From JABSSA01 sp039975755 (GTDB taxonomy: Bacteria > Pseudomonadota > Alphaproteobacteria > Rhodobacterales > Rhodobacteraceae), in NCBI GenBank assembly GCA_039975755.1, contig JBDWGM010000141.1:1-64000 (forward strand): 64,000 nt of DNA, read 5' to 3'. Below are positions 25,652 to 34,824 of the stretch, piece by piece. The translations under genes were made by a program, and so were the position numbers. Positions within the stretch are counted from its first letter, which is position 1. Each line of letters begins with the position of its first letter. The notes beneath the pieces were generated by a model. The model ran no database searches, was not told the DNA's origin, and saw nothing but the letters and a program-made list of their open reading frames with translations.

Positions 25652-26797
25652 TTAGGTTCCTCTGATAGACGTGGCAACGGGATAAGCAGACAAATAGCGA
25701 GCGTGCAGAATGAGTACCCACAGCACAACGGCCAAAATCTGGTGGAAAATCGCAATGTGCAGCGGCGCTGCGTAAAGTACGGTCACAATCCCTAACACAA
25801 TCTGAACCACCATTACCGCCATAACGGCATTGAATGCAAAACGTGTCTTGGTATGAGCAGATTTACGCGATGCGACCCACACGCCAACAGCAAAGGCCAA
25901 CAGGACATAGCCGGTCACACGGTGAATGAATTGCACCAATCCCGGGCTTTCAAAGAAATTGCGCCACCATGGTTCGATGTTGAACGCCGTCGTAGGGAAC
26001 ACATTGCCCCCCATCAAAGGCCAATCCGTATAGCTGCGTCCGGCATCGATCCCGGCGACCAACGCGCCCAATAGGATTTGCAGAAACGCAAAGTGCAATA
26101 AGCCAGTGCTCATTCCGAATAATGACGCTTCTTTGCCCCGTCGGGCCTGCAACAGGTCGCGTTCGTCGCGCCCTAAAAGGAAAATGTACCACGCGATGAA
26201 ACCCAAAATCACGAAGGCCAACCCAAGATGCGTGGCCAATCTGTAGCTGGCGACATCAACTATGCCTTGGCCTTGCGTGACGCCACTGGACACCATCCAC
26301 CAACCGATGGCCCCTTGCAAACCGCCCAAAGCGCCAAGCCCCAGCAATCGAGGCGTCCAACCCGTTGGGATTTGACGCCGCGCGAGAAACCAAAAGAAAC
26401 CGATGGCCCAAACAAGGCCAACAACACGGCCCAGCTGGCGATGCCCCCATTCCCACCAGTAAATGACCTTAAAGTCGGACAAGGTCATCCACTGGTTCTG
26501 AATACGAAATTCATCAATGGCTTGATATTTCGCGAATTCACTGTCCCAATCAGCGGCTGACATCGGCGGCAAAGCCCCAGATAACGGACGCCATTCCGTA
26601 ATCGACAAACCGCTGTCCGTTAATCGGGTCAGTCCTCCGACCGCTATCATAGCAAAGACCAAAGCGAATAAAATCATCAGCCAGACGCGGATTGCGCCCC
26701 GTGCGCCAGTGCGCCCACGGTCGATCAATCCAGGTTGAGCCGCGACTTTTGGTTCGCTGCTGTCTACTTCTTCGAAAATACTACGCTTACCGCTCAT
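25652..26797 (-). CDS. ctaA: Heme A synthase (CtaA/COX15)
   Basis: A 381-residue inner-membrane enzyme that oxidises the heme O methyl group to give heme A for cytochrome aa3 oxidase. Eight membrane helices are expected. The four family histidines are visible in WWEWGHRQLGRVVG, ATHLGLAFV, QFIHRVTGY and IAIFHQILAV. The alphaproteobacterial (type 2) signature LTRLTDSGLSITEWRP is present near residue 60. The ~40-residue N-terminal cytosolic tail is lineage-typical. The downstream M32 gene is coupled; other cytochrome oxidase assembly genes are not in the window. Confidence 0.95.
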   Translation of the reverse strand: MSGKRSIFEEVDSSEPKVAAQPGLIDRGRTGARGAIRVWLMILFALVFAMIAVGGLTRLTDSGLSITEWRPLSGALPPMSAADWDSEFAKYQAIDEFRIQNQWMTLSDFKVIYWWEWGHRQLGRVVGLVWAIGFFWFLARRQIPTGWTPRLLGLGALGGLQGAIGWWMVSSGVTQGQGIVDVASYRLATHLGLAFVILGFIAWYIFLLGRDERDLLQARRGKEASLFGMSTGLLHFAFLQILLGALVAGIDAGRSYTDWPLMGGNVFPTTAFNIEPWWRNFFESPGLVQFIHRVTGYVLLAFAVGVWVASRKSAHTKTRFAFNAVMAVMVVQIVLGIVTVLYAAPLHIAIFHQILAVVLWVLILHARYLSAYPVATSIRGT

Positions 26798-26857
26798 ACT
26801 TCGGCCCCGTTCACTCTGACATGATACCTAAGGCGGTGATGGGGTAAGGTCCAGTAT

Positions 26858-27592
26858 TCAGCCTCTTTCTTTCCAGCGGACCATCTGACGCAGGATGCCA
26901 TGAAACATGCGCACATCCATTTGCGTCAAAGGCATCCGGGACCAGAGATTGCGTAAATTCACCTTCATGCTGGCTTCTTTGTTTTCTGGGAAAAAGAAAC
27001 CTGCAACCTCGAGACGGCTTTCAAAATGGTTGGCCAACGCTTCGATCTCATCTGCATTGGCCCAATCGGTGCCGCCCATCTCAGTGGTTATGTCGGTGAT
27101 TTCACTTGCGGCGCGGCGCCATTCATACCCTAGCAATAGCACACATTGTGCAAGGTTCAGAGATGGGAATTCCGGATTGACCGGGACGGTGATCGTGGCA
27201 TTGGCCTGCGCGATATCTTTGTTTTCCAGCCCAGCACGTTCAGGGCCAAACAGAACAGACACATGTTGACCCTGTGCAATTTTCTCTGCCGCCAGCTTCA
27301 TCGCAGCTTCGGGGGAATAGACGGGTTTGGTCAGCTCGCGTTGTCGGGCTGTGGTTGCAAATACAAATGTGCTGTCATCGACAGCCGCTGCGATATCGTC
27401 ATGCACGGTCGCGCTGTCCAACAAACGCCCAGCGCCTGATGCCATGGCAACCGCCGCCGGGTTCGGCCAACCATCGCGCGGGGCGACAATGCGCATCCGA
27501 TCCAAACCAAAATTCAACATCGCACGGGCCGCCGCACCAATGTTTTCGCCCATTTGAGGTCGCACAAGCACAATTGTTGGATAATCTGTCAT
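26858..27592 (-). CDS. trmJ: tRNA (cytidine/uridine-2'-O-)-methyltransferase TrmJ
   Basis: A 244-residue SPOUT methyltransferase that 2'-O-methylates position 32 of tRNAs. Conserved blocks: VLVRPQMGENIGAAARAMLNFG, VLFGPERAGLENKDI and PSLNLAQCVLLLGYEW, the last two forming the SAM-binding trefoil knot. The C-terminal ~80 residues include the family's extra helices and FFFPENKEASMKVNLR. The start MTDYPTIVL at 27592 is the usual family start. It is divergent from thiE-like across 141 bp. Confidence 0.93.
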   Translation of the reverse strand: MTDYPTIVLVRPQMGENIGAAARAMLNFGLDRMRIVAPRDGWPNPAAVAMASGAGRLLDSATVHDDIAAAVDDSTFVFATTARQRELTKPVYSPEAAMKLAAEKIAQGQHVSVLFGPERAGLENKDIAQANATITVPVNPEFPSLNLAQCVLLLGYEWRRAASEITDITTEMGGTDWANADEIEALANHFESRLEVAGFFFPENKEASMKVNLRNLWSRMPLTQMDVRMFHGILRQMVRWKERG

Positions 27593-27733
27593 GCGCCCCG
27601 AAGTATGCAAGCAGCTCGAATCTTGCAAGCGACACTCATACAGCTTTTGATTATTGACGAATATCGCGGGCAAAAAGTTTTCTTTTGCTTATCTTTGGGT
27701 TAGTGCTTTGCGAAAGAATGGAAGTCAAAAACT

Positions 27734-28351
27734 ATGTCCGACGCAGAGCAGCCACAGATTTACTTGATCACCCCACCGGTCCTTGAATTGTCGACCTTTC
27801 CAACTGAGCTTGCCAAAGTGCTTGATGCCCATGAGGTTGCCTGCATCCGTCTTGCACTGGCATCACATGACGAAGACCAGATTGCGCGCGCAGCGGATGC
27901 GTGTCGCGAAGTCGCCCATGCACGTGACATCGCCATTGTTGTGAATGACCACACAGAGCTTGCGATACGGCTGGGTCTGGACGGGGTGCATTTGTCAGAT
28001 GCCGGACGTTCGGTGCGTGATGCCCGCAAATCACTGGGCCCTGATGCAATCGTCGGCAGTCATTGCGCAGCATCGCGCCATGACGGAATTTCAGCGGGTG
28101 AAGCCGGGGCTGATTACGTGTCCTTTGGACCGGTCACAGGCAGTACGGGCGATGGTCAGCTCGCTGATACAGACTTGTTCACCTGGTGGTCAGAAATGAT
28201 CGAAGTGCCCGTCGTCGCAGAAGGCGCGCTGGATCTAAACACAATCCGCACATTAAGCCCCGTTTCCGATTTCTTTGGCATTGGTGAGGAAATCTGGTCA
28301 ACGACCGACCCCGCCGGAACACTGGGCGGCTTTATTGCAGCCATGCAATAG
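27734..28351 (+). CDS. Thiamine phosphate synthase-like protein (ThiE/TenI)
   Basis: A 205-residue TIM-barrel protein of the ThiE/TenI superfamily. ThiE joins the pyrimidine and thiazole phosphates of thiamine. Visible: YLITPP at the start, IVVNDHTELAIRLGLDGVHL with the pyrophosphate-binding Asn/Asp, IVGSHCAASRHDGISAGEAG, and DYVSFGPVTGS. The usual STHS loop is SHCA here, and no other thiamine gene is nearby, so a TenI-like or accessory role is possible. It converges on the HupE/UreJ-like gene with nine bases between stops. Confidence 0.8.
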   Translation: MSDAEQPQIYLITPPVLELSTFPTELAKVLDAHEVACIRLALASHDEDQIARAADACREVAHARDIAIVVNDHTELAIRLGLDGVHLSDAGRSVRDARKSLGPDAIVGSHCAASRHDGISAGEAGADYVSFGPVTGSTGDGQLADTDLFTWWSEMIEVPVVAEGALDLNTIRTLSPVSDFFGIGEEIWSTTDPAGTLGGFIAAMQ

Positions 28352-28360
28352 CGACTGTTC

Positions 28361-29500
28361 TTAGAGGAACACCCGTTCGACCACCCAATAAACGCCGACC
28401 GCCGCAATCGCCACAGAAGCGGGCACCGCAATCGCCTTGCGGTACCAGTCTTTGCGAGCGAACCAACCGACGGCCAAAAATGCCAATGCGATAACGGTCA
28501 GTTGTCCAAATTCAACGCCAATGTTGAAGCCGATCAATGCCGGGATAAACGCCCCCGCAGGCAATCCAAATTCACCCAAAACACTGGCAAACCCAAGCCC
28601 GTGCAACAACCCAAAGCCAAAGACGATAATCGGGCGCCAAGGGTTCAGACCCTTGGCAAAAATATTCTCTACAGCGACATAGACAATGGATGCCGCAATT
28701 AGGGGTTCGACAATGCTGCCCGGTACAGTGACCCAACCCAAAGCCCCCAGCGCCAAGGTAACAGTATGTGCCAAGGTAAACGCGCTGATCTGCCACAAAA
28801 GCGGGCCAAGGTGCGTCGACAAAAAGAACAAGCCCAACACAAACAGGATGTGATCCAACCCCTTGGGCAGGATATGGTCAAACCCAACAGGAATATAGGA
28901 CACAAAGGTTTGCCACCCCGACAACGCCCCACCCCCTTTCAGATCGATTTCAGGGGTTTGTGCACCAAGGTCCAGATAACCGGTATAGGGGTCTTCGACG
29001 CCTTGCTGGCGCAGAATCAACGCGCCGTCACCTTGAGGCCAAGCCACAACAACGCTTTGTGCGCCCGCTGGTAACGTCCCACGCAGGACAATACGGGTTG
29101 TGCGTGGCAATTCCGTATTCCGCTCTTGTTCAGTTTGCGCTTCAACCACGGACAACTCGATCGATTGTTCTCCGGCCTTAACCAAAGGGTGTTCATTCCA
29201 CAGTGGCAAAAGCTCACTAGACCGAATTGCCAATGCGTCCGGGTTCAAAGCGCGCAATGTGTCATAGTCACCCGCGTTCTCGGCTTCATCTGTGTCTGTC
29301 AGCGCGTCTAAATCTATGTCCGCCAGTAACGCTTCTAGATTTGCAGACACTTCAATTTGTAGGACGCCACGTTCGGCGGTTAGATTTGCAATTGTTGGCA
29401 ACACTTCATGTGCATTCACGATAACCGGCGATAGGGTTGACAGCAGCAGTAAAAAGCGCAGCCTCGTTAAAACCCAAGCAAGCTGTGTGATCATGCTCAT
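28361..29500 (-). CDS. HupE/UreJ-like membrane protein
   Basis: A 379-residue protein: signal peptide (core LRFLLLLSTLSPVIVNA), a periplasmic domain of ~170 residues, then about six membrane helices of HupE/UreJ type. The family motif is in VGFDHILPKGLDHILFVLG and FTLAHTVTLAL, whose His and Asp are the proposed Ni(II) or Co(II) ligands; a further FGFGLLHGLGFA follows. HupE/UreJ proteins are secondary nickel/cobalt transporters. GGGGA lies nine bases before the ATG at 29500. That start overlaps the start of the divergent DUF4198 gene, which supports a shared metal-uptake role. Confidence 0.85.
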   Translation of the reverse strand: MSMITQLAWVLTRLRFLLLLSTLSPVIVNAHEVLPTIANLTAERGVLQIEVSANLEALLADIDLDALTDTDEAENAGDYDTLRALNPDALAIRSSELLPLWNEHPLVKAGEQSIELSVVEAQTEQERNTELPRTTRIVLRGTLPAGAQSVVVAWPQGDGALILRQQGVEDPYTGYLDLGAQTPEIDLKGGGALSGWQTFVSYIPVGFDHILPKGLDHILFVLGLFFLSTHLGPLLWQISAFTLAHTVTLALGALGWVTVPGSIVEPLIAASIVYVAVENIFAKGLNPWRPIIVFGFGLLHGLGFASVLGEFGLPAGAFIPALIGFNIGVEFGQLTVIALAFLAVGWFARKDWYRKAIAVPASVAIAAVGVYWVVERVFL

Positions 29501-30314
29501 TTTTCGTAATCCCCGACCTATTTGTTTTGCCCTTTTTTGCGGCTTTACACCGACCTTGTCCAGCGCCCACGAGCTTTGGATCGAGCCGGAACGCTGGCGA
29601 TTTGAAAAGGGCGATGAAATACGCGCCGATCTTCTAAATGGCGAAAATTTCTCTGGCTCGAAACTGGCATGGATTCATAACAACGTGTCACGGGCCGATG
29701 TTGCTTTTGGCCCTATTCAGCTTCAGGTGAGCGGTCGCATGGGGGATCGCCCTGCCTTGGTCACAGAGGCTCAGCAAGATGGTCTTGCTATTGTGATCCA
29801 TGAAACAACCCCATCGCGTATTTCGTATAAGACGTGGGAAAAATTCCAAAAGTTCGTGGATCACAAGGATCTCGGCATCACACGCACAGACCACGAAGCC
29901 AAAGGGCATCCACCTGAAGGATTCACAGAAAGCTATACGCGCCACACCAAAAGCCTGATTGCGATTGGGGATGGCGCAGGGGTGGATCGCGCATTTGGGC
30001 TGCAAACTGAAATCGTGGCTTTAACGAACCCGTTTGCCGATGGTTTCAACAACGACATGCAGATCCAGTTGCTGTATCAAGGGCGCGCCCGTCTAAATAC
30101 CCAAGTCGAAATCTTTGAACGCGCACCAGACGAAACCGTGTCGGTTTCAACAGTTCAGACAGACAATGCAGGCATTGCCCGTATTCCCGTCAAACCAGGG
30201 CACACCTACCTGTTCGATGCTGTTGTGATCCGCCCAGGCAGTCAGGGTAACGCCATATATGACACGCTTTGGGCAGGTTTGTCGTTTCACGTACCCAACA
30301 ACGTGCCCGACTAA
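29493..30314 (+). CDS. DUF4198 periplasmic protein (NikK/NikM-associated type)
   Basis: A 273-residue exported protein: signal peptide (ICFALFCGFTPTLSSA) with the mature chain starting HELWIEPERWRFEKGDEI, the hallmark of DUF4198. A His right after cleavage is thought to serve in metal binding in this family, whose members accompany nickel and cobalt importers. A C-terminal beta-sandwich segment (QVEIFERAPDETVSVSTVQT, GHTYLFDAVVIRP) completes it. The start is ATG 29493, or GTG 29487; both lie inside the first codons of the divergent HupE/UreJ-like gene. No Shine-Dalgarno sequence is visible. Confidence 0.78.
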   Translation: MLIFRNPRPICFALFCGFTPTLSSAHELWIEPERWRFEKGDEIRADLLNGENFSGSKLAWIHNNVSRADVAFGPIQLQVSGRMGDRPALVTEAQQDGLAIVIHETTPSRISYKTWEKFQKFVDHKDLGITRTDHEAKGHPPEGFTESYTRHTKSLIAIGDGAGVDRAFGLQTEIVALTNPFADGFNNDMQIQLLYQGRARLNTQVEIFERAPDETVSVSTVQTDNAGIARIPVKPGHTYLFDAVVIRPGSQGNAIYDTLWAGLSFHVPNNVPD

Positions 30315-30353
30315 CCCCTTGCCATCTGTTACATCCAAGGTCACTAGACCAAT

Positions 30354-31232
30354 ATGACACCTGATATTCTTTGTATTGGCTCAGTTCTTTGGGATGTGAT
30401 CGGTCGTTCGTCTTCGGTCATGCGTACCGGATCTGATGTACCGGGCCGCATCACTCGATTGCCCGGAGGGGTCGCGCTGAATATTGCGATGACTTTGGCA
30501 CAGTTTGGTGTGCGCCCCGCATTATTAACCGCCATAGGACGAGACGCCGAAGGTGACGAGTTGATCGCTGCCTGCCAGGCGCGCGGCCTGGATACCAGCA
30601 CGGTCTATCGCTCGGGTGATCTGCCCACTGACATATACATGGCAATTGAAGGGGCAAACGGTGTGATCGCAGCCATAGCCGATGCGCATTCGTTGGAAGC
30701 CGCGGGCACAAAGATATTGGGGCCTCTTAAGGATGGAACATTGCCTCAGCCGTTTTCCGGCTCTGTTGCACTTGACGGAAATCTGACGTTGGATCTTCTT
30801 ACAAAAATCGCCAGTTCACCACTGTTGGCACAAGCGGATTTACGGGTCGCGCCAGCTTCCCCCGGCAAAGCGGAACGATTGATGCCATTTCTGACCCACA
30901 GTCGCGGAACCCTCTATGTAAATCTCGAAGAGGCTGGATTGCTGTGTCAAACAACATTCACGCAATCTCGCGACGCGGCCGAAGCATTGGTTGCACGAGG
31001 CGCTGCACGTGCTTTGGTCACAAACGGCGGAGACGCAGCCAGCGAAGCAACGGCTGAAAATACTCAGACCGAAGTTCCGCCTCAGGTTCTTGTCGCCCGT
31101 GTCACTGGCGCTGGCGACACCTTTATGGCCGCACACATAGTGGCCGAACGCAAAGGTGTTGACCGTACACAAGCCCTGCAAAATGCCCTACAGGCCGCAG
31201 CAACATACGTATCCGGAGAAACCCCAGGATGA
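30354..31232 (+). CDS. psuK: Pseudouridine kinase (PfkB family)
   Basis: A 292-residue ribokinase-like enzyme. The N-terminal ILCIGSVLWDVIGRSS, the substrate-region GGVALNIAMTLAQFG and the catalytic GAGDTFMAAHI, whose Asp is the base, mark PfkB kinases. Coupling to psuG (ATGA overlap) identifies the substrate as pseudouridine: the kinase makes pseudouridine 5'-phosphate, which PsuG splits to uracil and ribose 5-phosphate. A single polypeptide pair, with no pseudouridine transporter next to it. Confidence 0.88.
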   Translation: MTPDILCIGSVLWDVIGRSSSVMRTGSDVPGRITRLPGGVALNIAMTLAQFGVRPALLTAIGRDAEGDELIAACQARGLDTSTVYRSGDLPTDIYMAIEGANGVIAAIADAHSLEAAGTKILGPLKDGTLPQPFSGSVALDGNLTLDLLTKIASSPLLAQADLRVAPASPGKAERLMPFLTHSRGTLYVNLEEAGLLCQTTFTQSRDAAEALVARGAARALVTNGGDAASEATAENTQTEVPPQVLVARVTGAGDTFMAAHIVAERKGVDRTQALQNALQAAATYVSGETPG

Positions 31233-32143
31233 AGTTGATCCATTCCGCCGCTGTTTTCGACGCGTTGTCCCAATCCAAGCCCGTTGTCGCGCTGGAAAGC
31301 ACGATCATCACACATGGTATGCCATGGCCACAGAACCTTCAGGTTGCACGTCAAGTTGAAGCAGAGGTGTTGGCCGAAGGCGCCACACCTGCGACGATTG
31401 CCGTATTAGATGGCGCCCTTCATGTCGGCCTAGACGAAGCAGAGCTTGAAACACTGGCGCAGGCCAAAAACGTCGCCAAACTCAGCCGTGCCGATATGGC
31501 CGTTTGTATGGCCTCCGGTGGAACCGGCGCAACAACGGTCGCGGCGACAATGGTTGCAGCGCATTTGGCAGGCATTTCGGTCTTTGCCACCGGTGGGATT
31601 GGTGGTGTGCACAAAGGCGCTGAAGACACATTCGATATTTCGGCTGATTTGATGGAGCTTGCTCAGACACCGGTAACGGTTGTGGCCGCTGGTGCAAAAG
31701 CCATTCTTGATCTTCCCAAAACGCTCGAAGTTCTCGAGACGCATGGCGTCCCTGTCATCACTGTGGGTCAAGACACCCTGCCCGCCTTTTGGTCGCGCGA
31801 AAGTAGTCTTGCCGCGCCACTCAGACTGGACACAGCAGCTGACATCGCGGCAGCGCATAAAATGCGCCAAGCATTAGGATTGCCCGGCGGACAATTGATC
31901 GCCAATCCGATCCCACCGGAGCATGAAATTCCACGGGATGTGCTTGCTCCGGTGATCAAACAGGCCCAAACTGAGGCGGATGATCAGGGGATTTACGGAA
32001 AAGCTGTCACGCCTTTCCTGTTGCAAAGGTTGTTTGAACTGACTGAAGGGCGATCCTTAACGGCCAATATCGCACTCGTCCTTAACAATGCCCGCCTCGC
32101 CGCCAAGATTGCTGTACATTTAGGCAATGAGGTTCAATCCTAA
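31229..32143 (+). CDS. psuG: Pseudouridine-5'-phosphate glycosidase
   Basis: A 304-residue enzyme that cleaves the C-C glycosidic bond of pseudouridine 5'-phosphate, releasing uracil. Family blocks: ALESTIITHGMPWPQNL, the catalytic-Lys region KLSRADMAVCMASGGTGATT, FATGGIGGVHKGAEDTFDIS, VAAGAKAILDLPKTLE, and the C-terminal NIALVLNNARLAAKIA. Its ATG overlaps the psuK stop by four bases. Together the two genes form a complete RNA-modification salvage route. Confidence 0.96.
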   Translation: MKLIHSAAVFDALSQSKPVVALESTIITHGMPWPQNLQVARQVEAEVLAEGATPATIAVLDGALHVGLDEAELETLAQAKNVAKLSRADMAVCMASGGTGATTVAATMVAAHLAGISVFATGGIGGVHKGAEDTFDISADLMELAQTPVTVVAAGAKAILDLPKTLEVLETHGVPVITVGQDTLPAFWSRESSLAAPLRLDTAADIAAAHKMRQALGLPGGQLIANPIPPEHEIPRDVLAPVIKQAQTEADDQGIYGKAVTPFLLQRLFELTEGRSLTANIALVLNNARLAAKIAVHLGNEVQS

Positions 32144-32222
32144 GCAAACTTTACGACTGCCGTGTTGTAGGAAGCCAATCCATACCATAAGTACCCTTCA
32201 GTAGTTAAATTCCAAAGCGCCA

Positions 32223-32957
32223 ATGAACACACCATTTGACCAAGAGCCCCCACGCCGCCGTCCCGGTCTGCTCGCGACTTTTCGTGCGTCGTTCCTGACC
32301 GGACTGGTCGTGATTGCGCCTGTCGGTTTGACAGTGTGGCTGATTTGGTCCGTTGTCGGATGGGTGGATGGCTTTGTTCTACCCCTCGTCCCGCTCCAAT
32401 ACCAACCTGACAAATTGATCCAAACCTATTTGGGTCTTGATCCAGCTGTGCAGATCAACGTGCGCGGCATTGGCCTTATCATCTTCTTGTTCTTCACAAT
32501 TTTTGTGGGTTGGCTGGCCAAAGGCTATATTGGTCGGTCTTTCATACGATGGGCCGAGGGCATCGTAGAACGCACACCTGTTGTTCGTTCGATCTATAAC
32601 GGGATCAAGCAAATCTCGGAAACTGTCTTTGCCCAGACAGAGAGTAGTTTCGAAAAGGCGTGTTTGATTGAATACCCTCGTAAAGGCATCTGGGCAATTG
32701 GGTTCATTTCAACGCAGGCCCGTGGCGAAATCGCGGAGCGTGCAGGCCAGTACGGCGATCTTCTTAGTATCTTTGTTCCAACGACGCCCAACCCGACATC
32801 TGGGTTTTTGCTGTTTTTGCCGGCGGAAGACGTCATCGAATTGGATATGTCCGTCGAAGATACTGCGAAACTCGTGATTTCCGCTGGGCTTGTGTATCCC
32901 AACGGAAAAGACGCGAAAGATGCGCTTGAAGAAATGGCAAAAGAAGCTGCCGAATAG
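32223..32957 (+). CDS. DUF502 membrane protein
   Basis: A 244-residue inner-membrane protein of the DUF502 family. Two membrane helices (about residues 20-50 and 80-105) flank a loop; conserved marks are SFLTGLVVIAPVGLTVWLIW, VERTPVVRSIYNGIKQI and VPTTPNPTSGFLLFLPAEDV. A soluble C-terminal domain ends in an acidic helix. The family is widespread and unassigned. It converges on the patatin-like gene with 18 bp between stops. Confidence 0.9.
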   Translation: MNTPFDQEPPRRRPGLLATFRASFLTGLVVIAPVGLTVWLIWSVVGWVDGFVLPLVPLQYQPDKLIQTYLGLDPAVQINVRGIGLIIFLFFTIFVGWLAKGYIGRSFIRWAEGIVERTPVVRSIYNGIKQISETVFAQTESSFEKACLIEYPRKGIWAIGFISTQARGEIAERAGQYGDLLSIFVPTTPNPTSGFLLFLPAEDVIELDMSVEDTAKLVISAGLVYPNGKDAKDALEEMAKEAAE

Positions 32958-32975
32958 GGCCTCGTAAGTATCCGG

Positions 32976-34007
32976 TCAGAACATGGCTTCCAAGTTAACA
33001 CTGGAGCGTTCACCTAAATCTGAAAAACTTTGATCCAGAAAACCATGTGCCGCCTCGTATCCAGCGGCTTGCAGCTCTCCCAAAACAATTGGGTTGGCCA
33101 TGATCTTTGTGGCGACGTTTAGCTTGGTCATCAGCTCATCATCCGAGATCATGTGAACAAAAACCTGCGACATGCGTCCTCGTTCTAATACCCCCTCGCG
33201 CAACAAACGCTGCACAAAGTTGATGGCACGCAGTTCTTTCATCAACGACGCGTTGAAACTGATTTCATTGAGCCTGTTTTGTATCTGCTGAGGGCTGATT
33301 GGCACTTCGTCCCGTTCCAGCGGATTGATATTGATGACCACGATGTCCTCTGGCAGCGCATCAGCGAATAAAGGGAACAAAGCCGGGTTACCGGTATACC
33401 CTCCATCCCAGAATGCTTCGACGCGCCCCGTCTTTTCATCAAACAGTTCAACCGCTTGAAACATCGTCGGCAAGCAGGCCGATGCAAGAATCACGTCTTC
33501 GCAAACTTCTGACGCATTAAAGACGCGCAGTTTCCCGTCACGCACACGCGTCGCGTTCACAAAAAAAGCGGGGCCAGAATGCGCACAGATCATATCAAAA
33601 TTGAACCGTTTCACGATCCGTCGCAGCGGGTTTTCGTAAAACGGACCGTATGCATAGGGAGACACCGTGCGCGACCACGCTTCGCCAAATTGAAAGACGG
33701 GGCTCAGCTCCATCGCTTTGCTGATGCCTTCAACACCAAAAGGCGACATCCAGCTTGGCATGCGAGTGTCCGAAACCGCGCCAATCTCGCGCCACAGCCA
33801 GTTCAGATTTTCCAACGCCTTATCGCGCCCGCCTTCGCATAGACCCGATTTAACCGCAGCCCCATTCAGCGCGCCTGCAGATGTTCCAGATATTCCCGAA
33901 ATCTCTATGCGCTCGTCTTCCAAGATGCGCTGCAACACACCCCATGTGAATGCACCATGTGCACCGCCACCTTGCAAAGCCAAATTGATCCGCTTGGGTT
34001 TACCCAT
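32976..34007 (-). CDS. Patatin-like phospholipase
   Basis: A 343-residue serine lipid hydrolase. The oxyanion glycine loop is LALQGGGAHGAFTWG, the nucleophile elbow GISGTSAGALNG, and the dyad Asp is in AFWDGGYTGNPAL. There is no signal peptide, so it is cytosolic. The start ATG 34007 has GAAGGA about nine bases upstream. It follows 3-hydroxybutyrate dehydrogenase by 31 bp on the same strand. That pairing suggests a role in polyhydroxybutyrate or membrane-lipid turnover rather than secreted virulence activity; this is inference from context. Confidence 0.92.
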   Translation of the reverse strand: MGKPKRINLALQGGGAHGAFTWGVLQRILEDERIEISGISGTSAGALNGAAVKSGLCEGGRDKALENLNWLWREIGAVSDTRMPSWMSPFGVEGISKAMELSPVFQFGEAWSRTVSPYAYGPFYENPLRRIVKRFNFDMICAHSGPAFFVNATRVRDGKLRVFNASEVCEDVILASACLPTMFQAVELFDEKTGRVEAFWDGGYTGNPALFPLFADALPEDIVVININPLERDEVPISPQQIQNRLNEISFNASLMKELRAINFVQRLLREGVLERGRMSQVFVHMISDDELMTKLNVATKIMANPIVLGELQAAGYEAAHGFLDQSFSDLGERSSVNLEAMF

Positions 34008-34038
34008 CAAAGAACGTCCTTCAGGTCAGATGTCACGA

Positions 34039-34824
34039 TCAAAGTGCGGTCCAGCCACCATCGACACTGATCGACGTCCCGGTAATTTGCGCCGCAGCAT
34101 CCGAACACAAGAACGCAACGGTTCCACCCATTTGTTCCACTGTGGCAAATTCCTTGGAGGGTTGGCGCGCCAGCATGACATCACGGATCACAGTTTCCCG
34201 GTCCATGCCGTATTCTTTCATCGTGTCAGGGATCTGCGATTCCACCAAAGGTGTCAGAACGTAACCCGGGCACACTGTGTTTGCGGTAATTGGTTCTTCG
34301 GCGGTTTCCAACGCTGTGACTTTGGTTAAACCAACCACGCCATGTTTCGCTGTCACATAAGCCGATTTGAACGGAGAAGCCGTCAATCCATGCGCAGACG
34401 CAATGTTAACGACGCGCCCCCAGCCCGCTGCACGCATCATAGGCAGGGCAGCTGCTGTTGTGTGAAACGCCGACGTCATGTTGATCGCAATGATTGCATC
34501 CCACTTGTCACCCGGAAAATCTTGGATCGGCGCCACATATTGAATGCCAGCATTGTTGACCAGAATATCGCACGTCCCTGCTTTTTCGACCAATGCGCGG
34601 GCTTCGTCGCCCTTGGACATGTCGGCTTTGATGTAGCGGGCATCAACACCGAATTCTGCGCCGATCTCAGCTGCCAAAGCATGGTCTTCTGTGCTGTCCG
34701 TATAAGAATTCAAAACAACATTCGCGCCAGCCTTTGCCAGTTCCCGCGCCACACCTAGCCCAATACCAGAATTCGAACCTGTGATAATTGCCGTTTTACC
34801 CGCCAATGAAATTTCAATCGCCAT
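34039..34824 (-). CDS. bdhA: 3-hydroxybutyrate dehydrogenase
   Basis: A 261-residue short-chain dehydrogenase that oxidises (R)-3-hydroxybutyrate to acetoacetate with NAD+. Cofactor motif TGSNSGIGLGVA, NNAGIQYVAPIQDFP, the catalytic Ser in NIASAHGL, Tyr and Lys in SAYVTAKHG, and the family-specific CPGYVLTPLVESQIPD are all seen. The start MAIEISLAGK at 34824 has GGAG eight bases upstream. It probably forms an operon with the patatin-like gene. Together with polyhydroxybutyrate enzymes encoded elsewhere it would mobilise storage polymer. Confidence 0.93.
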   Translation of the reverse strand: MAIEISLAGKTAIITGSNSGIGLGVARELAKAGANVVLNSYTDSTEDHALAAEIGAEFGVDARYIKADMSKGDEARALVEKAGTCDILVNNAGIQYVAPIQDFPGDKWDAIIAINMTSAFHTTAAALPMMRAAGWGRVVNIASAHGLTASPFKSAYVTAKHGVVGLTKVTALETAEEPITANTVCPGYVLTPLVESQIPDTMKEYGMDRETVIRDVMLARQPSKEFATVEQMGGTVAFLCSDAAAQITGTSISVDGGWTAL

